Below the pieces are notes generated by a model that did no database searches, was not told the origin of the DNA, and saw nothing but the letters and a program-made list of their open reading frames with translations. From Oscillospiraceae bacterium (GTDB lineage: Bacteria > Bacillota > Clostridia > Oscillospirales > Oscillospiraceae), in contig AP025583.1 in NCBI GenBank assembly GCA_022846095.1, forward strand, positions 2,170,001 to 2,234,000: DNA of 64,000 nt, written 5' to 3'. Position numbers and translations under genes: made by a program. How positions within the stretch are numbered: the first letter of the stretch is position 1; each line of letters begins with the position of its first letter. Positions 19,570-28,584 of this stretch are shown piece by piece.

Positions 19570-22500
19570 ATGAAGAATCGACTGATGCGGGGACATTCGA
19601 CGCTCTTGCGGCGGTACGCGGCGCTGGCGCTGGCGGTTTTGCTGGCGGTTCAACAGTGCGCGGCCGCCGTTGCCTATTACGGCGCGGACGGCGCGGGGGT
19701 TCCCGCGTTCAACGACGCCGTGGCGGTTGAAAGCGTCGCGCTTAAGAAGGGTACGGACGGCGATCCCAGCACGTATACCGACGTCAAAGACGGGGACAGC
19801 CTCTCGTTCAACGACACGCTCTATCTGTTGTTCAATTTTGAAATTGAGGACGCAGAGCCCGGCGGTCAGATCTATAAGATCGATAACAGTATTAAAGCCA
19901 ACAACGGTAAGAGCGCCCCCTATCAAATTGATATTCCAACCGGGCTCAAAATACCCGACGGAGCCAATGCTACCACAGAGCTCGTGGGTAAGTTCACCGA
20001 CGAAGACGGTAAACCAGTTGAACTGAAATTTGGCGATTTGGTCATTGAGAATAATACCGCCTCCGTGGTTTTCGGCGCGGATTCCGCAAGCAGCTTGGGC
20101 AGCTTCTGGGAAAATAATGAGTTTGAAAACATCGAGGACGCCTACATCTACGTCAACTGCCAGCTTGACCGGGACGCAATCGGCGGCAAAGAGCAGTACA
20201 AGATCCTCTTGACCGCCAATACCTCGGTCACCGTCTCTATTAGTGATAATCGAAAAACCCCCGACACCGTGGAAAAAAAAGGCGAATTTGACAACGACAT
20301 CTACCGTTTTAACTGGACGGTCACCTACACCAAGGGCGGAAAAGATCCGGCCGACATGCTGGTGGACATCTTTGACGAAAACCAGGTGTTTGTAGAGGAC
20401 AGCGTATTCATTAATGATGTTAAGGCACCTTCCAACTGGTATAACGCCAGCGGAAATCAGCTGATATATAAAATTGGAGATAGCGCTTCGCTCAAGCCGG
20501 GGGATACCATCAAGCTGACCTATCAGACCGCCCTGACCGACAAGGCCGTCGAGCCCAGCCCCAACCCCGGCAATCTGACCGTCACAAATGAGGTTTATAT
20601 GCTTCGCGGCACCACCCGGCTGGAAGCTCTCAAAACGGCCCAGGTAACCGTCCCCGCCGCCAGCCTCACGTGGCTGCAAAAGGATGGAAAGCAGGTTGGC
20701 GACAGGGAGATCGAGTGGACGCTCACTCTGCGCACCCTGGATCGCAGGCTGGACAATCTGGTGCTGTACGACTGTATCCCCACGGGACTGACGCTGAAAG
20801 ATAATAGCTTTAAAATTAATGGTGCTACCTTAACAGAATCCACCGCTAAATTGGACACTAGCCCTTCTGCTATTGACAGCAAACAGCCTACTTTTACGCT
20901 TTCTTTTAACACGCCGTATGCCTCAGTCTATACGATTACTTACCACACAGTAATTAAGGACGACTACTTCGAGGAACACAGCAGCGAACAAAAGATAAAT
21001 TTCAACAACCAAGCCTGGCTATCCTTTGACTGGAAGAGCTATAACGGTTCTGGAACCAGCGTTGACTTTACCTTCCCCACGTTGGACAAGGGCGTGGGTG
21101 TGGATACCAACATCATCCACAAGGTTTCCAACGGATATAACGCCGCCACTCATACCATCACATGGGAGGTAACGGTCAATCCCAACAAGGTCTATGTACT
21201 GAACGGCACGGTAACCGATAATCTGACCGTGCCCGGCCTGACCTATGTGGCCAACAGCTTTAGCTCCGCTAATCCCGTCGTGACACTGGATACTGCAAAA
21301 TCAACTAATAAAAACATCGTGGTCAATGTAGTCGAATTGAAAAATACAACAGTTTCATACACATTCAAAACCACGGTAGACAATTCTGCCGACTGGGCCT
21401 TCAATACCAACGGTAAAAACTATACCAACACCGCAACATTTAAGGGTGAGGTACAGCCCGCAGGCGGTACGGCAAGTGTTGTCGTAGAACGCTCCGCCTC
21501 CGCAACCCAGAAAATAACCAGTGAGGTTCTATCCAAGAAATTCGTAAGCTACGACTATAGCACTAACACAATCACCTGGAACATCACGGTCAACCAGAAC
21601 AAGATGCCCATGACTGGCGTAGTTCTGGAGGACACGCTGCCCGTGTACCTATCCTATGTGGACGGTTCCCTCCCACAGGGCGCCGCCCAAGTAGAAAATA
21701 GGACGTTGAAAATTACGCTTCCGGATAACCTTGTCAACGGGAAGGAAGCCAGCCTCACCTACCAAACCAAGCTTGACGTAGACGCCTGCCCCGACTTCAA
21801 AACTGATGCTTCAGTAATTATCTCCAACAGTGTCACGCTTACGCGCGACGCCTATGACCCTGTAGAAACGACGGTCTCCCACGACATTTCCAACCAAATT
21901 TTGAATAAGACCGGCATGCTGAAGGGCGATAAGATTGCCTATACCGTCAAAATCAACCCCAACGGCATGACGCTCGGCGGTATGAGCCTGACCGACAAGC
22001 TGCCCGACGGCCTCCAGGTAGACCCGGAATCGGTTAAGCTATACAGCGCCACAGTAGGCAATGACGGCACCTTTACCAAGGGATACGAGATCGTCGGCTG
22101 GAAATTGTCCCTGGACGGCGTAAAGAATTCCTTCACGGTGGCCCTCCCCGCGGGAAATGGGCGCTACATGCTGGAATACGACTGCGACATTGTGGACGCC
22201 ATCAAAAGTCCCTTTTCCAACCATATCGCCTTTGACGGCGACAACATCGGCGGTGACGCGGGGCAGAGCAGCAACAGCCAGAGCGCCGGTGGCGGTGGAG
22301 GCGGCGGAGGCGGCAGCGCCTCCAAAAAAGCCACGCTGAAAATTACGGGTACGCCCGGGGCGGTATTCGTCCTGTATACCGAAGTAAAAGACGAAAAAGT
22401 GGAGTTGGAACGGGGAACCGTAAATCCGGACGGCACTCTGAGCTTCTCCAGCAAGCTCAAGATCAATAAAACCTATTATGTCAAACAAGTCGAAGCCCCC

Positions 22501-23121
22501 ACGGGGTACGAACTCCTTGACGTGGAAATTACCGTCGCGCCCACCGGGGCCGATGAGATCACGACGGATCTCCCTAATAACAAGCCAATCGAAACTGTAC
22601 CACCCACTACACTCCCCACGCCGCCCCCTACCGGGGAGCCCACCACACCGCCTACGCCGCCCTCTGCTCCGCCTACAGAGCAACCCACCACACCGCCCTC
22701 GGAGGAACCTACCGCGCCTCCTTCCGAGCCGCCCTCGGAGGAGCCCACCACGCCGCCCACCGATCGGCCCGACCACTCCGGCGGCGGCTCCGTGACGCCC
22801 TCCACGCCCTCCCCCACGCCGTCGCCGACGGCGGTGCCCAGCCCCACGCCTGCGCCTTCCGCCACCCCAGCCCCCCAGCCCAATCCCGCCCCCACCGTCA
22901 CCCCTGGGCAGGACACGGTGCCTGATGGCGGCGTGCCGGCGGGCCCCGCCGATGGGAACCCGGCACAGCCCGGCGATCTGCCCCAGACCGGCGATCCCCT
23001 GCCCTCCAACGGGGAGGACCGCCGCCTTATCCCCCTGCTGGCCGCGGCCTCCGCCCTGCTGCTTGCGCTCAGCGCCCTGCTGCTGCGCGCCGGGCGCCGC
23101 GGACCGCGCGGCGAGGCCTAG
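19570..23121 (+). CDS. LPXTG-anchored surface protein with repeated isopeptide-type domains and a SpaA-like domain
   Basis: 1183 residues. A signal peptide (1-about 35, ending near CAAAVAYY) is followed by a long N-terminal adhesin-like region. Several DUF11-like/fimbrial isopeptide repeats (about 360-890) each contain a TWN/TYQT-type pattern. A poly-Gly tract sits at about 907-915, then a Cna-B/SpaA-like domain (about 918-1003, containing ITGTPGAVFVLY and YYVKQVEAPTGYELL). A Pro/Thr/Glu-rich wall-spanning stretch covers about 1010-1130. The sorting signal is LPQTG (1137-1141), a hydrophobic segment and a basic tail RAGRRGPRGEA. It should be covalently attached to the wall or a pilus by a sortase, but no sortase gene is in the window. 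DNA from about 19.8 to 22.2 kb is visibly lower in GC than its neighbours. Confidence 0.88.
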   Translation: MKNRLMRGHSTLLRRYAALALAVLLAVQQCAAAVAYYGADGAGVPAFNDAVAVESVALKKGTDGDPSTYTDVKDGDSLSFNDTLYLLFNFEIEDAEPGGQIYKIDNSIKANNGKSAPYQIDIPTGLKIPDGANATTELVGKFTDEDGKPVELKFGDLVIENNTASVVFGADSASSLGSFWENNEFENIEDAYIYVNCQLDRDAIGGKEQYKILLTANTSVTVSISDNRKTPDTVEKKGEFDNDIYRFNWTVTYTKGGKDPADMLVDIFDENQVFVEDSVFINDVKAPSNWYNASGNQLIYKIGDSASLKPGDTIKLTYQTALTDKAVEPSPNPGNLTVTNEVYMLRGTTRLEALKTAQVTVPAASLTWLQKDGKQVGDREIEWTLTLRTLDRRLDNLVLYDCIPTGLTLKDNSFKINGATLTESTAKLDTSPSAIDSKQPTFTLSFNTPYASVYTITYHTVIKDDYFEEHSSEQKINFNNQAWLSFDWKSYNGSGTSVDFTFPTLDKGVGVDTNIIHKVSNGYNAATHTITWEVTVNPNKVYVLNGTVTDNLTVPGLTYVANSFSSANPVVTLDTAKSTNKNIVVNVVELKNTTVSYTFKTTVDNSADWAFNTNGKNYTNTATFKGEVQPAGGTASVVVERSASATQKITSEVLSKKFVSYDYSTNTITWNITVNQNKMPMTGVVLEDTLPVYLSYVDGSLPQGAAQVENRTLKITLPDNLVNGKEASLTYQTKLDVDACPDFKTDASVIISNSVTLTRDAYDPVETTVSHDISNQILNKTGMLKGDKIAYTVKINPNGMTLGGMSLTDKLPDGLQVDPESVKLYSATVGNDGTFTKGYEIVGWKLSLDGVKNSFTVALPAGNGRYMLEYDCDIVDAIKSPFSNHIAFDGDNIGGDAGQSSNSQSAGGGGGGGGGSASKKATLKITGTPGAVFVLYTEVKDEKVELERGTVNPDGTLSFSSKLKINKTYYVKQVEAPTGYELLDVEITVAPTGADEITTDLPNNKPIETVPPTTLPTPPPTGEPTTPPTPPSAPPTEQPTTPPSEEPTAPPSEPPSEEPTTPPTDRPDHSGGGSVTPSTPSPTPSPTAVPSPTPAPSATPAPQPNPAPTVTPGQDTVPDGGVPAGPADGNPAQPGDLPQTGDPLPSNGEDRRLIPLLAAASALLLALSALLLRAGRRGPRGEA

Positions 23122-23138
23122 TCCCCTCCGTCCGTCAG

Positions 23139-23176
23139 AACACCCGCCGTGCCTTCCCGGGCCGGCGGGTGTTTTT
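23139..23176 (+). terminator. Terminator of the LPXTG protein gene
   Basis: Arms AACACCCGCCG (23139-23149) and CGGCGGGTGTT (23163-23173) followed by TTT. Confidence 0.8.
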
Positions 23177-23239
23177 CATCTGTTTTTAATGGATCCCCAC
23201 CCCAACTTATGGTATGCTAAGAAAAAAGGAGGCGCTGGG

Positions 23240-24583
23240 ATGAATGTGCTGAAACGGATCCTCCGTGTGGCGCTGCTGTTCTGCCTGTCCAACCTGCTCT
23301 TCTGGATCCGGCGGCCAGAGCTGCCGCTCTGGCTTCGGATCGTCCTGGCCGTGGGGCTGGCCGTCTGGTATGTGGTATTCCAAATCCGCCCCCGGCGGGA
23401 GAAAGCGGTCCCCAAGCGGCTGCAAATCATGATTGGCGGGTACGAGCTCTTCCTCACCGCCGGGTGGTGCGCGGCGGCGGAGTGTCTCTTTTACTTGGCG
23501 CTGGCGCTGTACGGCTCCCCCGACGTGCCCGTGTGGCTCCCCCTGCTCGTCAACCTGGCCGTCTTCCTGCCGCTGGTGTTCCTCACCGTGCTCAACGGCT
23601 TTCTGCGCCTGGTGTTCACCTCGGTGCAGCTGGGCATCCTGTGGCGGGTGCTCCTGCTGCTGTGCTGGTGGGTGCCTGTGCTGAATATCGCCCTGTTCTG
23701 GAAGGCCTGCCGCGTGGTCCACTCGGAGTACCGCTTTGAGACGGCCAAGCTGGAGCTGGATTCGCTGCGGAAGGAAAACGAGGTCTGCAGGACCCGCTAC
23801 CCCATCGTGCTGATCCACGGCATCTTTTTCCGGGACTGGCAGCTTGTGAACTACTGGGGCCGCATCCCCCGGGAGCTGGTGCGCAACGGGGCCGAGCTCC
23901 ACTACGGAAGGCAGCAGTCCGCCGCCCCGGTGGCCCAGTCGGCCGCCGAGCTGAAGGGGCAGATCTTAAAGGTTCTGGAGGAGACGGGGGCGGAGAAGGT
24001 CAACCTTATCGCCCACTCCAAGGGGGGCCTGGACAGCCGCTGCGCCATCTCCACCCTGGGTCTGGCCCCCCACGTGGCCTCCCTCACCACCATCAACACC
24101 CCCCACCGGGGCTGTATCTTCGCCGAGGTTCTGCTGGGCAAGCTGCCCGCCGGGATCGTGGCCTTCATCGCCAAGCGCTACAACGCGCTCTTCCGCAAGC
24201 TGGGCGACCGGGACCCGGACTTCCTGGGCGGCGTGCGGGATCTGGCCGCCGGGCAGTGCGCCGCCTTCAACAAGGCCACCCCCGACGCCCCCGGCGTGCT
24301 CTACCAGAGCGTAATGTCCACCATGGGCTCCCCCTCCGGCGCCGCCTTCCCCCTCTCCTTTACCTACCGCCTGGTGCGCAAGTACGATAAGGAGGAGAAC
24401 GACGGCCTGGTGTCTCTGTCCTCCTCCCGCTGGGGGGTGTCCCTGGGCAACCTGACCACCCCCGGCAAGCGGGGCATCTCCCACGGGGACGTCATCGACC
24501 TGATGCGGGAGAATATCGAGGGCTTCGACGTACGGGAGTTTTATGTCAACCTAGTGAAGGATTTAAAGGCAAAGGGGCTTTAA
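23240..24583 (+). CDS. Membrane protein with lipase-like alpha/beta-hydrolase domain
   Basis: 447 residues from the ATG at 23240 (AAAGGAGG 8 bases upstream). The first about 170 residues hold four or five membrane segments. The C-terminal domain is a triacylglycerol-lipase-type alpha/beta hydrolase: YPIVLIHGIFF (oxyanion hole, about 184-194) and LIAHSKGGLD with the nucleophile near Ser260. TINTPHRG follows, and a later DGLVSLSSSRWG segment is likely close to the acid/His region. The nucleophile elbow is AHSKG, as in staphylococcal and Bacillus family I lipases. An N-terminal membrane domain fused to a lipase domain is unusual; substrate unknown, perhaps membrane lipid. Two DUF3841 genes follow at 5 bases, suggesting an operon. 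Confidence 0.75.
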   Translation: MNVLKRILRVALLFCLSNLLFWIRRPELPLWLRIVLAVGLAVWYVVFQIRPRREKAVPKRLQIMIGGYELFLTAGWCAAAECLFYLALALYGSPDVPVWLPLLVNLAVFLPLVFLTVLNGFLRLVFTSVQLGILWRVLLLLCWWVPVLNIALFWKACRVVHSEYRFETAKLELDSLRKENEVCRTRYPIVLIHGIFFRDWQLVNYWGRIPRELVRNGAELHYGRQQSAAPVAQSAAELKGQILKVLEETGAEKVNLIAHSKGGLDSRCAISTLGLAPHVASLTTINTPHRGCIFAEVLLGKLPAGIVAFIAKRYNALFRKLGDRDPDFLGGVRDLAAGQCAAFNKATPDAPGVLYQSVMSTMGSPSGAAFPLSFTYRLVRKYDKEENDGLVSLSSSRWGVSLGNLTTPGKRGISHGDVIDLMRENIEGFDVREFYVNLVKDLKAKGL

Positions 24584-24588
24584 CACAT

Positions 24589-25152
24589 ATGAAGATCTGG
24601 ACCAGGCAGCACCCCGGGGTGCTGGAGGAGCTGGAGCGCACCGGGCGCTACCGGGTGCGGGAGGAGGCCATCCGGCTCAAGAACGGGGACATGTCGGACT
24701 ACTACCTGGAGCTCTACCGCTGGTACGTGCGCCAAGGCGGGCGGCTTGTGCCCGTGCCCGAGGGCGTGGAGTACCCGGTGTGGGTCTCCCTCACCACCGA
24801 GTCCATGCTCCAGCCTGTGGAGGGCTCGGTGGTGCTGGAGCTGGACGTGCCCGACGATCTGGTGCTGGTCACCGACGTGGAGAAATGGGGCTACCGGGTG
24901 AACTACTGGTACATCCCCAAAAGTCCGGAGGACGAGCGGCGGCACAACGAGGAGCTGCGGCGCTACGGCATCGCCAGCGAGACCGCCCTCGTCCAGACCG
25001 ACAAGGGCAATTTCTACCCCGCCCTGAAGCGGAAAATCGTGGACAGCTGGGACAGGCTCTTCGACGCGCCCCCCGCCGATTTCTCCGCCGCCCAGGGCAC
25101 GGTGTGGGAGCTGCGCCGGGAGTGGCTCACGCGGGTGGTTGCCCGTGGGTGA
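24589..25152 (+). CDS. DUF3841 family protein, copy A
   Basis: 187 residues, soluble. It begins MKIWTRQHPGVLEEL and matches the DUF3841 pattern: an N-terminal TxQ motif and a C-terminal LKRKIVDSWDRLF...WELRREWL block. Function unknown. It starts 5 bases after the lipase-like gene and overlaps the next gene, a homologue, by 8 bases. Confidence 0.75.
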   Translation: MKIWTRQHPGVLEELERTGRYRVREEAIRLKNGDMSDYYLELYRWYVRQGGRLVPVPEGVEYPVWVSLTTESMLQPVEGSVVLELDVPDDLVLVTDVEKWGYRVNYWYIPKSPEDERRHNEELRRYGIASETALVQTDKGNFYPALKRKIVDSWDRLFDAPPADFSAAQGTVWELRREWLTRVVARG

Positions 25153-25705
25153 GGTGTTGACGCTTTACACCGGCCAGCGGGGCCTGGTGCTGGACGCGCT
25201 GGCGCGGGACGGGGTGTACCGGGTGAAGCGGGCCTACGTGGATCAGAAGTACGGCGAGGCGGCCTGGACCTTCCAGACCGCCTACGGCTTCTTCTGCCGG
25301 GAGGCGGCCAAATACCTGCCCCCGCCGGAGGGGGCGCAGTCCCCCGTCTGGCTCTACGCCGACCCCCAATGGACGGACGCCCCGGCGGACGGCGCGCTGC
25401 TGCGCGTGGAGGCGCCGCGGGAGTGCGCCCTCCTCTTCGACCTGCGGGACTGGAACGCCGTTTTGAACCTGTCCTACCTGCCCAACGGTGCGGCGGACGG
25501 CGCGGCCTTCCAACGGGAGCTGGAGCGGCAGGGGGTGTCCAACCCCCTGGATCTGTTCCGCACCGGGTTCTACCCCCAGCTCAAGCGCCGGGTGACCGGC
25601 AGCTGGGAGCGCCTCTTCCACCCCGCCGGGCTCTCCCCCACCTACACCCAGGCCGCCCTATGGGAGCTGCGCCGGGAGTGGGTCACGGAAATCAGGGGCG
25701 GTTAA
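25145..25705 (+). CDS. DUF3841 family protein, copy B
   Basis: 186 residues from GTG at 25145; a TTG at 25139 is also possible. It shares with copy A the order TGQ..., a tyrosine-rich middle, LKRRVTGSWERLF and WELRREWVTEI. The tandem pair most likely arose by duplication, since they diverge in the N-terminal two thirds. Function unknown. A terminator follows. Confidence 0.72.
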   Translation: MGEVLTLYTGQRGLVLDALARDGVYRVKRAYVDQKYGEAAWTFQTAYGFFCREAAKYLPPPEGAQSPVWLYADPQWTDAPADGALLRVEAPRECALLFDLRDWNAVLNLSYLPNGAADGAAFQRELERQGVSNPLDLFRTGFYPQLKRRVTGSWERLFHPAGLSPTYTQAALWELRREWVTEIRGG

Positions 25706-25717
25706 GCCGGTAGAAAA

Positions 25718-25750
25718 AAGGGGCGGGATGACGATCCCGCCCCTTCTTTT
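25718..25750 (+). terminator. Terminator of the lipase/DUF3841 unit
   Basis: 12-base arms AAGGGGCGGGAT (25718-25729) and complement (25734-25745), then CTTTT. It abuts the candidate operator at 25747. Confidence 0.8.
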
Positions 25751-25766
25751 ATGCCGTTTTGATGCC
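25747..25766 (+). promoter_or_regulatory. Candidate response-regulator operator, site 1
   Basis: Two 9-base direct repeats, TTTTATGCC (25747-25755) and TTTGATGCC (25758-25766), phased by 11 bp. This is the layout bound by OmpR/PhoB-type dimers. They lie 10 bp upstream of a GATAAT -10 (25776-25781) and overlap the poor -35 region of the regulator gene. A second pair occurs before vanY (28556-28575). Confidence 0.5.
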
Positions 25767-25804
25767 GGAATGAGGGATAATACACCCGGGCAAGGAGGGA
25801 TAGC

Positions 25805-26458
25805 TTGATTCAGATACTGATTGTGGAGGACGAGCCGCCCATCTCCAATTTGATCCGCCTGAGCCTGAGCAAGGAGGGCTACGCCTGCACCTGCGCCCCG
25901 GACGGGGCGGCGGCGGCCGATCTGCTGGAGCGCGGGCGCTACGACCTGGTCCTGCTGGACGTGATGCTGCCCGAAATCGACGGCTTCGAGCTGATGGAGT
26001 ACATACACCCCATGGAGATCCCGGTCATCTTCCTCACCGCCAAAAACGCCGTGGCCGACCGGGTGAAGGGCCTGCGGGCGGGGGCGGAGGACTACATCGT
26101 CAAGCCCTTCGAGGTGGTGGAGCTGCTGGCCCGGGTGGATGTGGTGCTGCGCCGCTACCGGAAAAACGGGGCCGTGCTCCGGGTGGGCGGGCTGGAGATC
26201 GACACCTGCGCCATGCAGGTGCGGCGGGACGGCGTGGAAATCGCCCTGACGAAAAAGGAGTACGACCTGCTGCTCCTCTTTGCCCGGAACCCCCGCCGCG
26301 CCCTGTTCCGGGAGACCATCTACGAGCGGGTGTGGGGCGAGGAGTACCAGTACGGCAGCAAGACGGTGGATCTGCACGTGCAGCGCCTGCGGAAAAAGGT
26401 GGGCTGGGAGGCCCGGCTCCAGGCGGTGAACAAGGTGGGCTACCGTCTGGAGGTGTAG
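25805..26458 (+). CDS. OmpR-family response regulator
   Basis: 217 residues from TTG at 25805 (AAGGAGGG 6 bases upstream). The receiver domain has the acidic pocket VEDE and phospho-Asp52 in LLDVMLPEIDG, Thr in FLTAKN and Lys in IVKPFE. The C-terminal winged helix (about 125-217) has the OmpR signature YGSKTVDLHVQRLRKKV. It partners with the kinase that begins one base after its stop. The nearest likely target is the vanY gene at the end of the cluster. Confidence 0.93.
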   Translation: MIQILIVEDEPPISNLIRLSLSKEGYACTCAPDGAAAADLLERGRYDLVLLDVMLPEIDGFELMEYIHPMEIPVIFLTAKNAVADRVKGLRAGAEDYIVKPFEVVELLARVDVVLRRYRKNGAVLRVGGLEIDTCAMQVRRDGVEIALTKKEYDLLLLFARNPRRALFRETIYERVWGEEYQYGSKTVDLHVQRLRKKVGWEARLQAVNKVGYRLEV

Positions 26459-26459
26459 C

Positions 26460-27860
26460 ATGAAGTTTCGCGTCAAAATCACGCTGTGTATGCTGGGGCT
26501 GCTCTCCCTGCTCTTCGGGGCGGGGGGCAGCCTGCTCATTTCCGCCTCCTTCCACAACGCCCTGGACCGGGAGCGGGAGGCGGCCTACAACTCCTACCAG
26601 ATGGTGCTGGGCACCCTACAGATCGTCAACCGTCTCAACCGCCAGTCCGGCTACGAGGACATCTCCCGCACGCTGGGGCAGATCTCGGAGCAGAACACGG
26701 GCGCGTGGTCCGCCCTGCGGCTCTACACCGCCGAGGCCGCCGTCTACGAGTACGGCTCCCCCCTCCCCCAGGCCCCCGCCGGCCCCGCCGAACCCGGACG
26801 CTGCGTCATCCGCTACCAGTCCACGGACGGGGGCGGGCGCCTGCTGGCCCTCTCCGGCACCCTGGAGGCGGGGGGCGAGACCCTCTACCTGGACATGACG
26901 CGGGAGATCTCCCCCCTGTTTGAGGCCCGGCAGGCCCAGCAGCAGGCCTACCTGTGGGTTTTCCTACTCATGGCCGGGCTGTGCGCCCTGCTCTCCTACA
27001 CCATGGCCCGGGTGCTCACCGCCCCGCTGGAGAGCCTCTCCCGGGCCTCCAGGGCCATCGCGGACGGCCAGCTCTCCAGCCGCAGCCGGGTGCGCTCCCG
27101 GGACGAGATCGGTCTGGTTGCCCGGGACTTCAACGCCATGGCCGAGACGCTGGAGGCCAACATCTCCCAGCTGGAGCAGGCCATGGCCCGGCAGGAGCGG
27201 TTTATGGGCGCCTTCGCCCACGAGGTCAAGACCCCCATGACCTCCATCATCGGCTACGCGGACCTTATCCGGGGCCAGACCCTCACGCCGGAGGAGCAGT
27301 CCGAGGCCGCCGACTACATCTTCTCCGAGGGCAGGCGGCTGGAGAGCCTGTCCCAGAAGCTGCTGGAGCTGCTGGTGCTCAAGCGGGGCGGAGCCGCCCT
27401 GACCCCCGCCTCGCCCGCCGCCATCGTCCAGGGCCTGGTGCGCCGCCTGGCGCCCCTCTACACGGCGCAGGGTATCTCCCTCACCTGCGCGTGCGGGCGG
27501 GGCAAATGCCTGCTGGAGCCCGATCTGGTCAAGTCCCTGCTGCTCAACCTGCTGGACAACGCCCGCAAGGCGCTGGACGGCCAGGGGGGCGCCATCCACG
27601 TCCAGGCGGAGCTGCTGCCCGGCGGATGCCGGATTTCGGTGCGCGACAGCGGGCGGGGCATCCCCCCCACCGCCCTGGAGCACCTGACGGAGGACTTCTA
27701 CCGGGTGGACAAGGCCCGCGCCCGGGCCCAGGGCGGCGCGGGGCTCGGCCTGTCCCTGTGCCGGGAGATCGCCGCGCTCCACAGCGGGGAGCTGCGCTTC
27801 GACAGCGCCCCCGGCCTGGGTACCACCGTCACCGTAATCCTGAGAGGGGGCGCGGCATGA
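26460..27860 (+). CDS. Membrane sensor histidine kinase
   Basis: 466 residues. Transmembrane segments lie at about 7-28 and 160-182 and flank an extracellular sensor domain of about 130 residues. A HAMP linker (about 185-235) precedes HisKA with phospho-His near 254 (FAHEVKTPMTSIIGY). An HATPase domain with LLLNLLDNARKAL (N-box), DSGRGIP and GGAGLGLSL completes it. It overlaps the next gene by 4 bases (ATGA). The ligand is unknown; the VanY neighbour suggests an envelope signal. Confidence 0.93.
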   Translation: MKFRVKITLCMLGLLSLLFGAGGSLLISASFHNALDREREAAYNSYQMVLGTLQIVNRLNRQSGYEDISRTLGQISEQNTGAWSALRLYTAEAAVYEYGSPLPQAPAGPAEPGRCVIRYQSTDGGGRLLALSGTLEAGGETLYLDMTREISPLFEARQAQQQAYLWVFLLMAGLCALLSYTMARVLTAPLESLSRASRAIADGQLSSRSRVRSRDEIGLVARDFNAMAETLEANISQLEQAMARQERFMGAFAHEVKTPMTSIIGYADLIRGQTLTPEEQSEAADYIFSEGRRLESLSQKLLELLVLKRGGAALTPASPAAIVQGLVRRLAPLYTAQGISLTCACGRGKCLLEPDLVKSLLLNLLDNARKALDGQGGAIHVQAELLPGGCRISVRDSGRGIPPTALEHLTEDFYRVDKARARAQGGAGLGLSLCREIAALHSGELRFDSAPGLGTTVTVILRGGAA

Positions 27861-28549
27861 GGCGGCTTGCGCGTGCGCTTCCCGTACTGTGTACCCTGCT
27901 GCTGCTCGCCTTGGGGGCCTCCATGCCCCGGCTGGCCTCCCTGGCGCTGGACCGCCGCCTGGAGCGGGAGATCACCCGGCTGGACGACCCCACGGTCTCC
28001 CTGGAGCTCGCTCAGGGCCCGGATTTCTTCCAGGCCCTGGCGCTCGCCCGCACCCAGAGCACCGTGATCCAGCTTACGGAGGGCCGGCGCATGACGCAGG
28101 AGGAGGCCGTTGACGCCGCGTTGGAGCTCTTGCAGGCCCTGGCCCTTGACGGCGGGGGTTACACCATCGACCAGGCCATGCCGGTGCTCCTGTCCAGCCG
28201 GGACGTGCCCGGCCTGACGGGGGTATTTTGGCAGTGCATGTGGTCGGACGGCAAAGGCCGGGGCAGCGTTGTTTTGCTGGACGACCAGAGCGGGCTGCCC
28301 GTATCTTTCACGCTCCCGGTCAGGGCGGCCACCCTCGCCTACGTCAGCGGCGGGTTCGCCGAGGCCTCGATGGATGCGGCGGAGTACTGCCGCCTCCACT
28401 TCCCGGTCAGCACCGTAAAGCTGGCGGCGGCGGGAGACGGCACGAACTACACCCTCACCCTTTACCGGGAGGAAGTCTTAGAGGGACTGGACGCCTCCAC
28501 CGCCATCCAGATGTATCTGTATGACGGCTGGCTGAATTTCAATTACTGA
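27857..28549 (+). CDS. Exported protein of unknown function in the two-component operon
   Basis: 230 residues. An N-terminal signal or anchor (about 8-25, LPVLCTLLLLALGASM) is followed by a mixed alpha/beta region with no recognised catalytic motif. The start overlaps the kinase stop as ATGA, so it is co-translated with the kinase. By position it could be a membrane-linked modulator of the kinase, as YycH/YycI are for WalK, but no sequence similarity was recognised. Confidence 0.7.
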   Translation: MRRLARALPVLCTLLLLALGASMPRLASLALDRRLEREITRLDDPTVSLELAQGPDFFQALALARTQSTVIQLTEGRRMTQEEAVDAALELLQALALDGGGYTIDQAMPVLLSSRDVPGLTGVFWQCMWSDGKGRGSVVLLDDQSGLPVSFTLPVRAATLAYVSGGFAEASMDAAEYCRLHFPVSTVKLAAAGDGTNYTLTLYREEVLEGLDASTAIQMYLYDGWLNFNY

Positions 28550-28555
28550 CGGCGT

Positions 28556-28575
28556 TTTGATGCCTTTTCGCTGCC
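28556..28575 (+). promoter_or_regulatory. Candidate response-regulator operator, site 2
   Basis: TTTGATGCC (28556-28564) and TTCGCTGCC (28567-28575), 11-bp phased direct repeats. The 12-base string CGTTTTGATGCC is identical at site 1 (25755-25766). The site lies 21 bp upstream of a possible -10 TATTCT (28596-28601) for vanY. Confidence 0.5.
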
Positions 28576-28584
28576 CCTTGGAGG

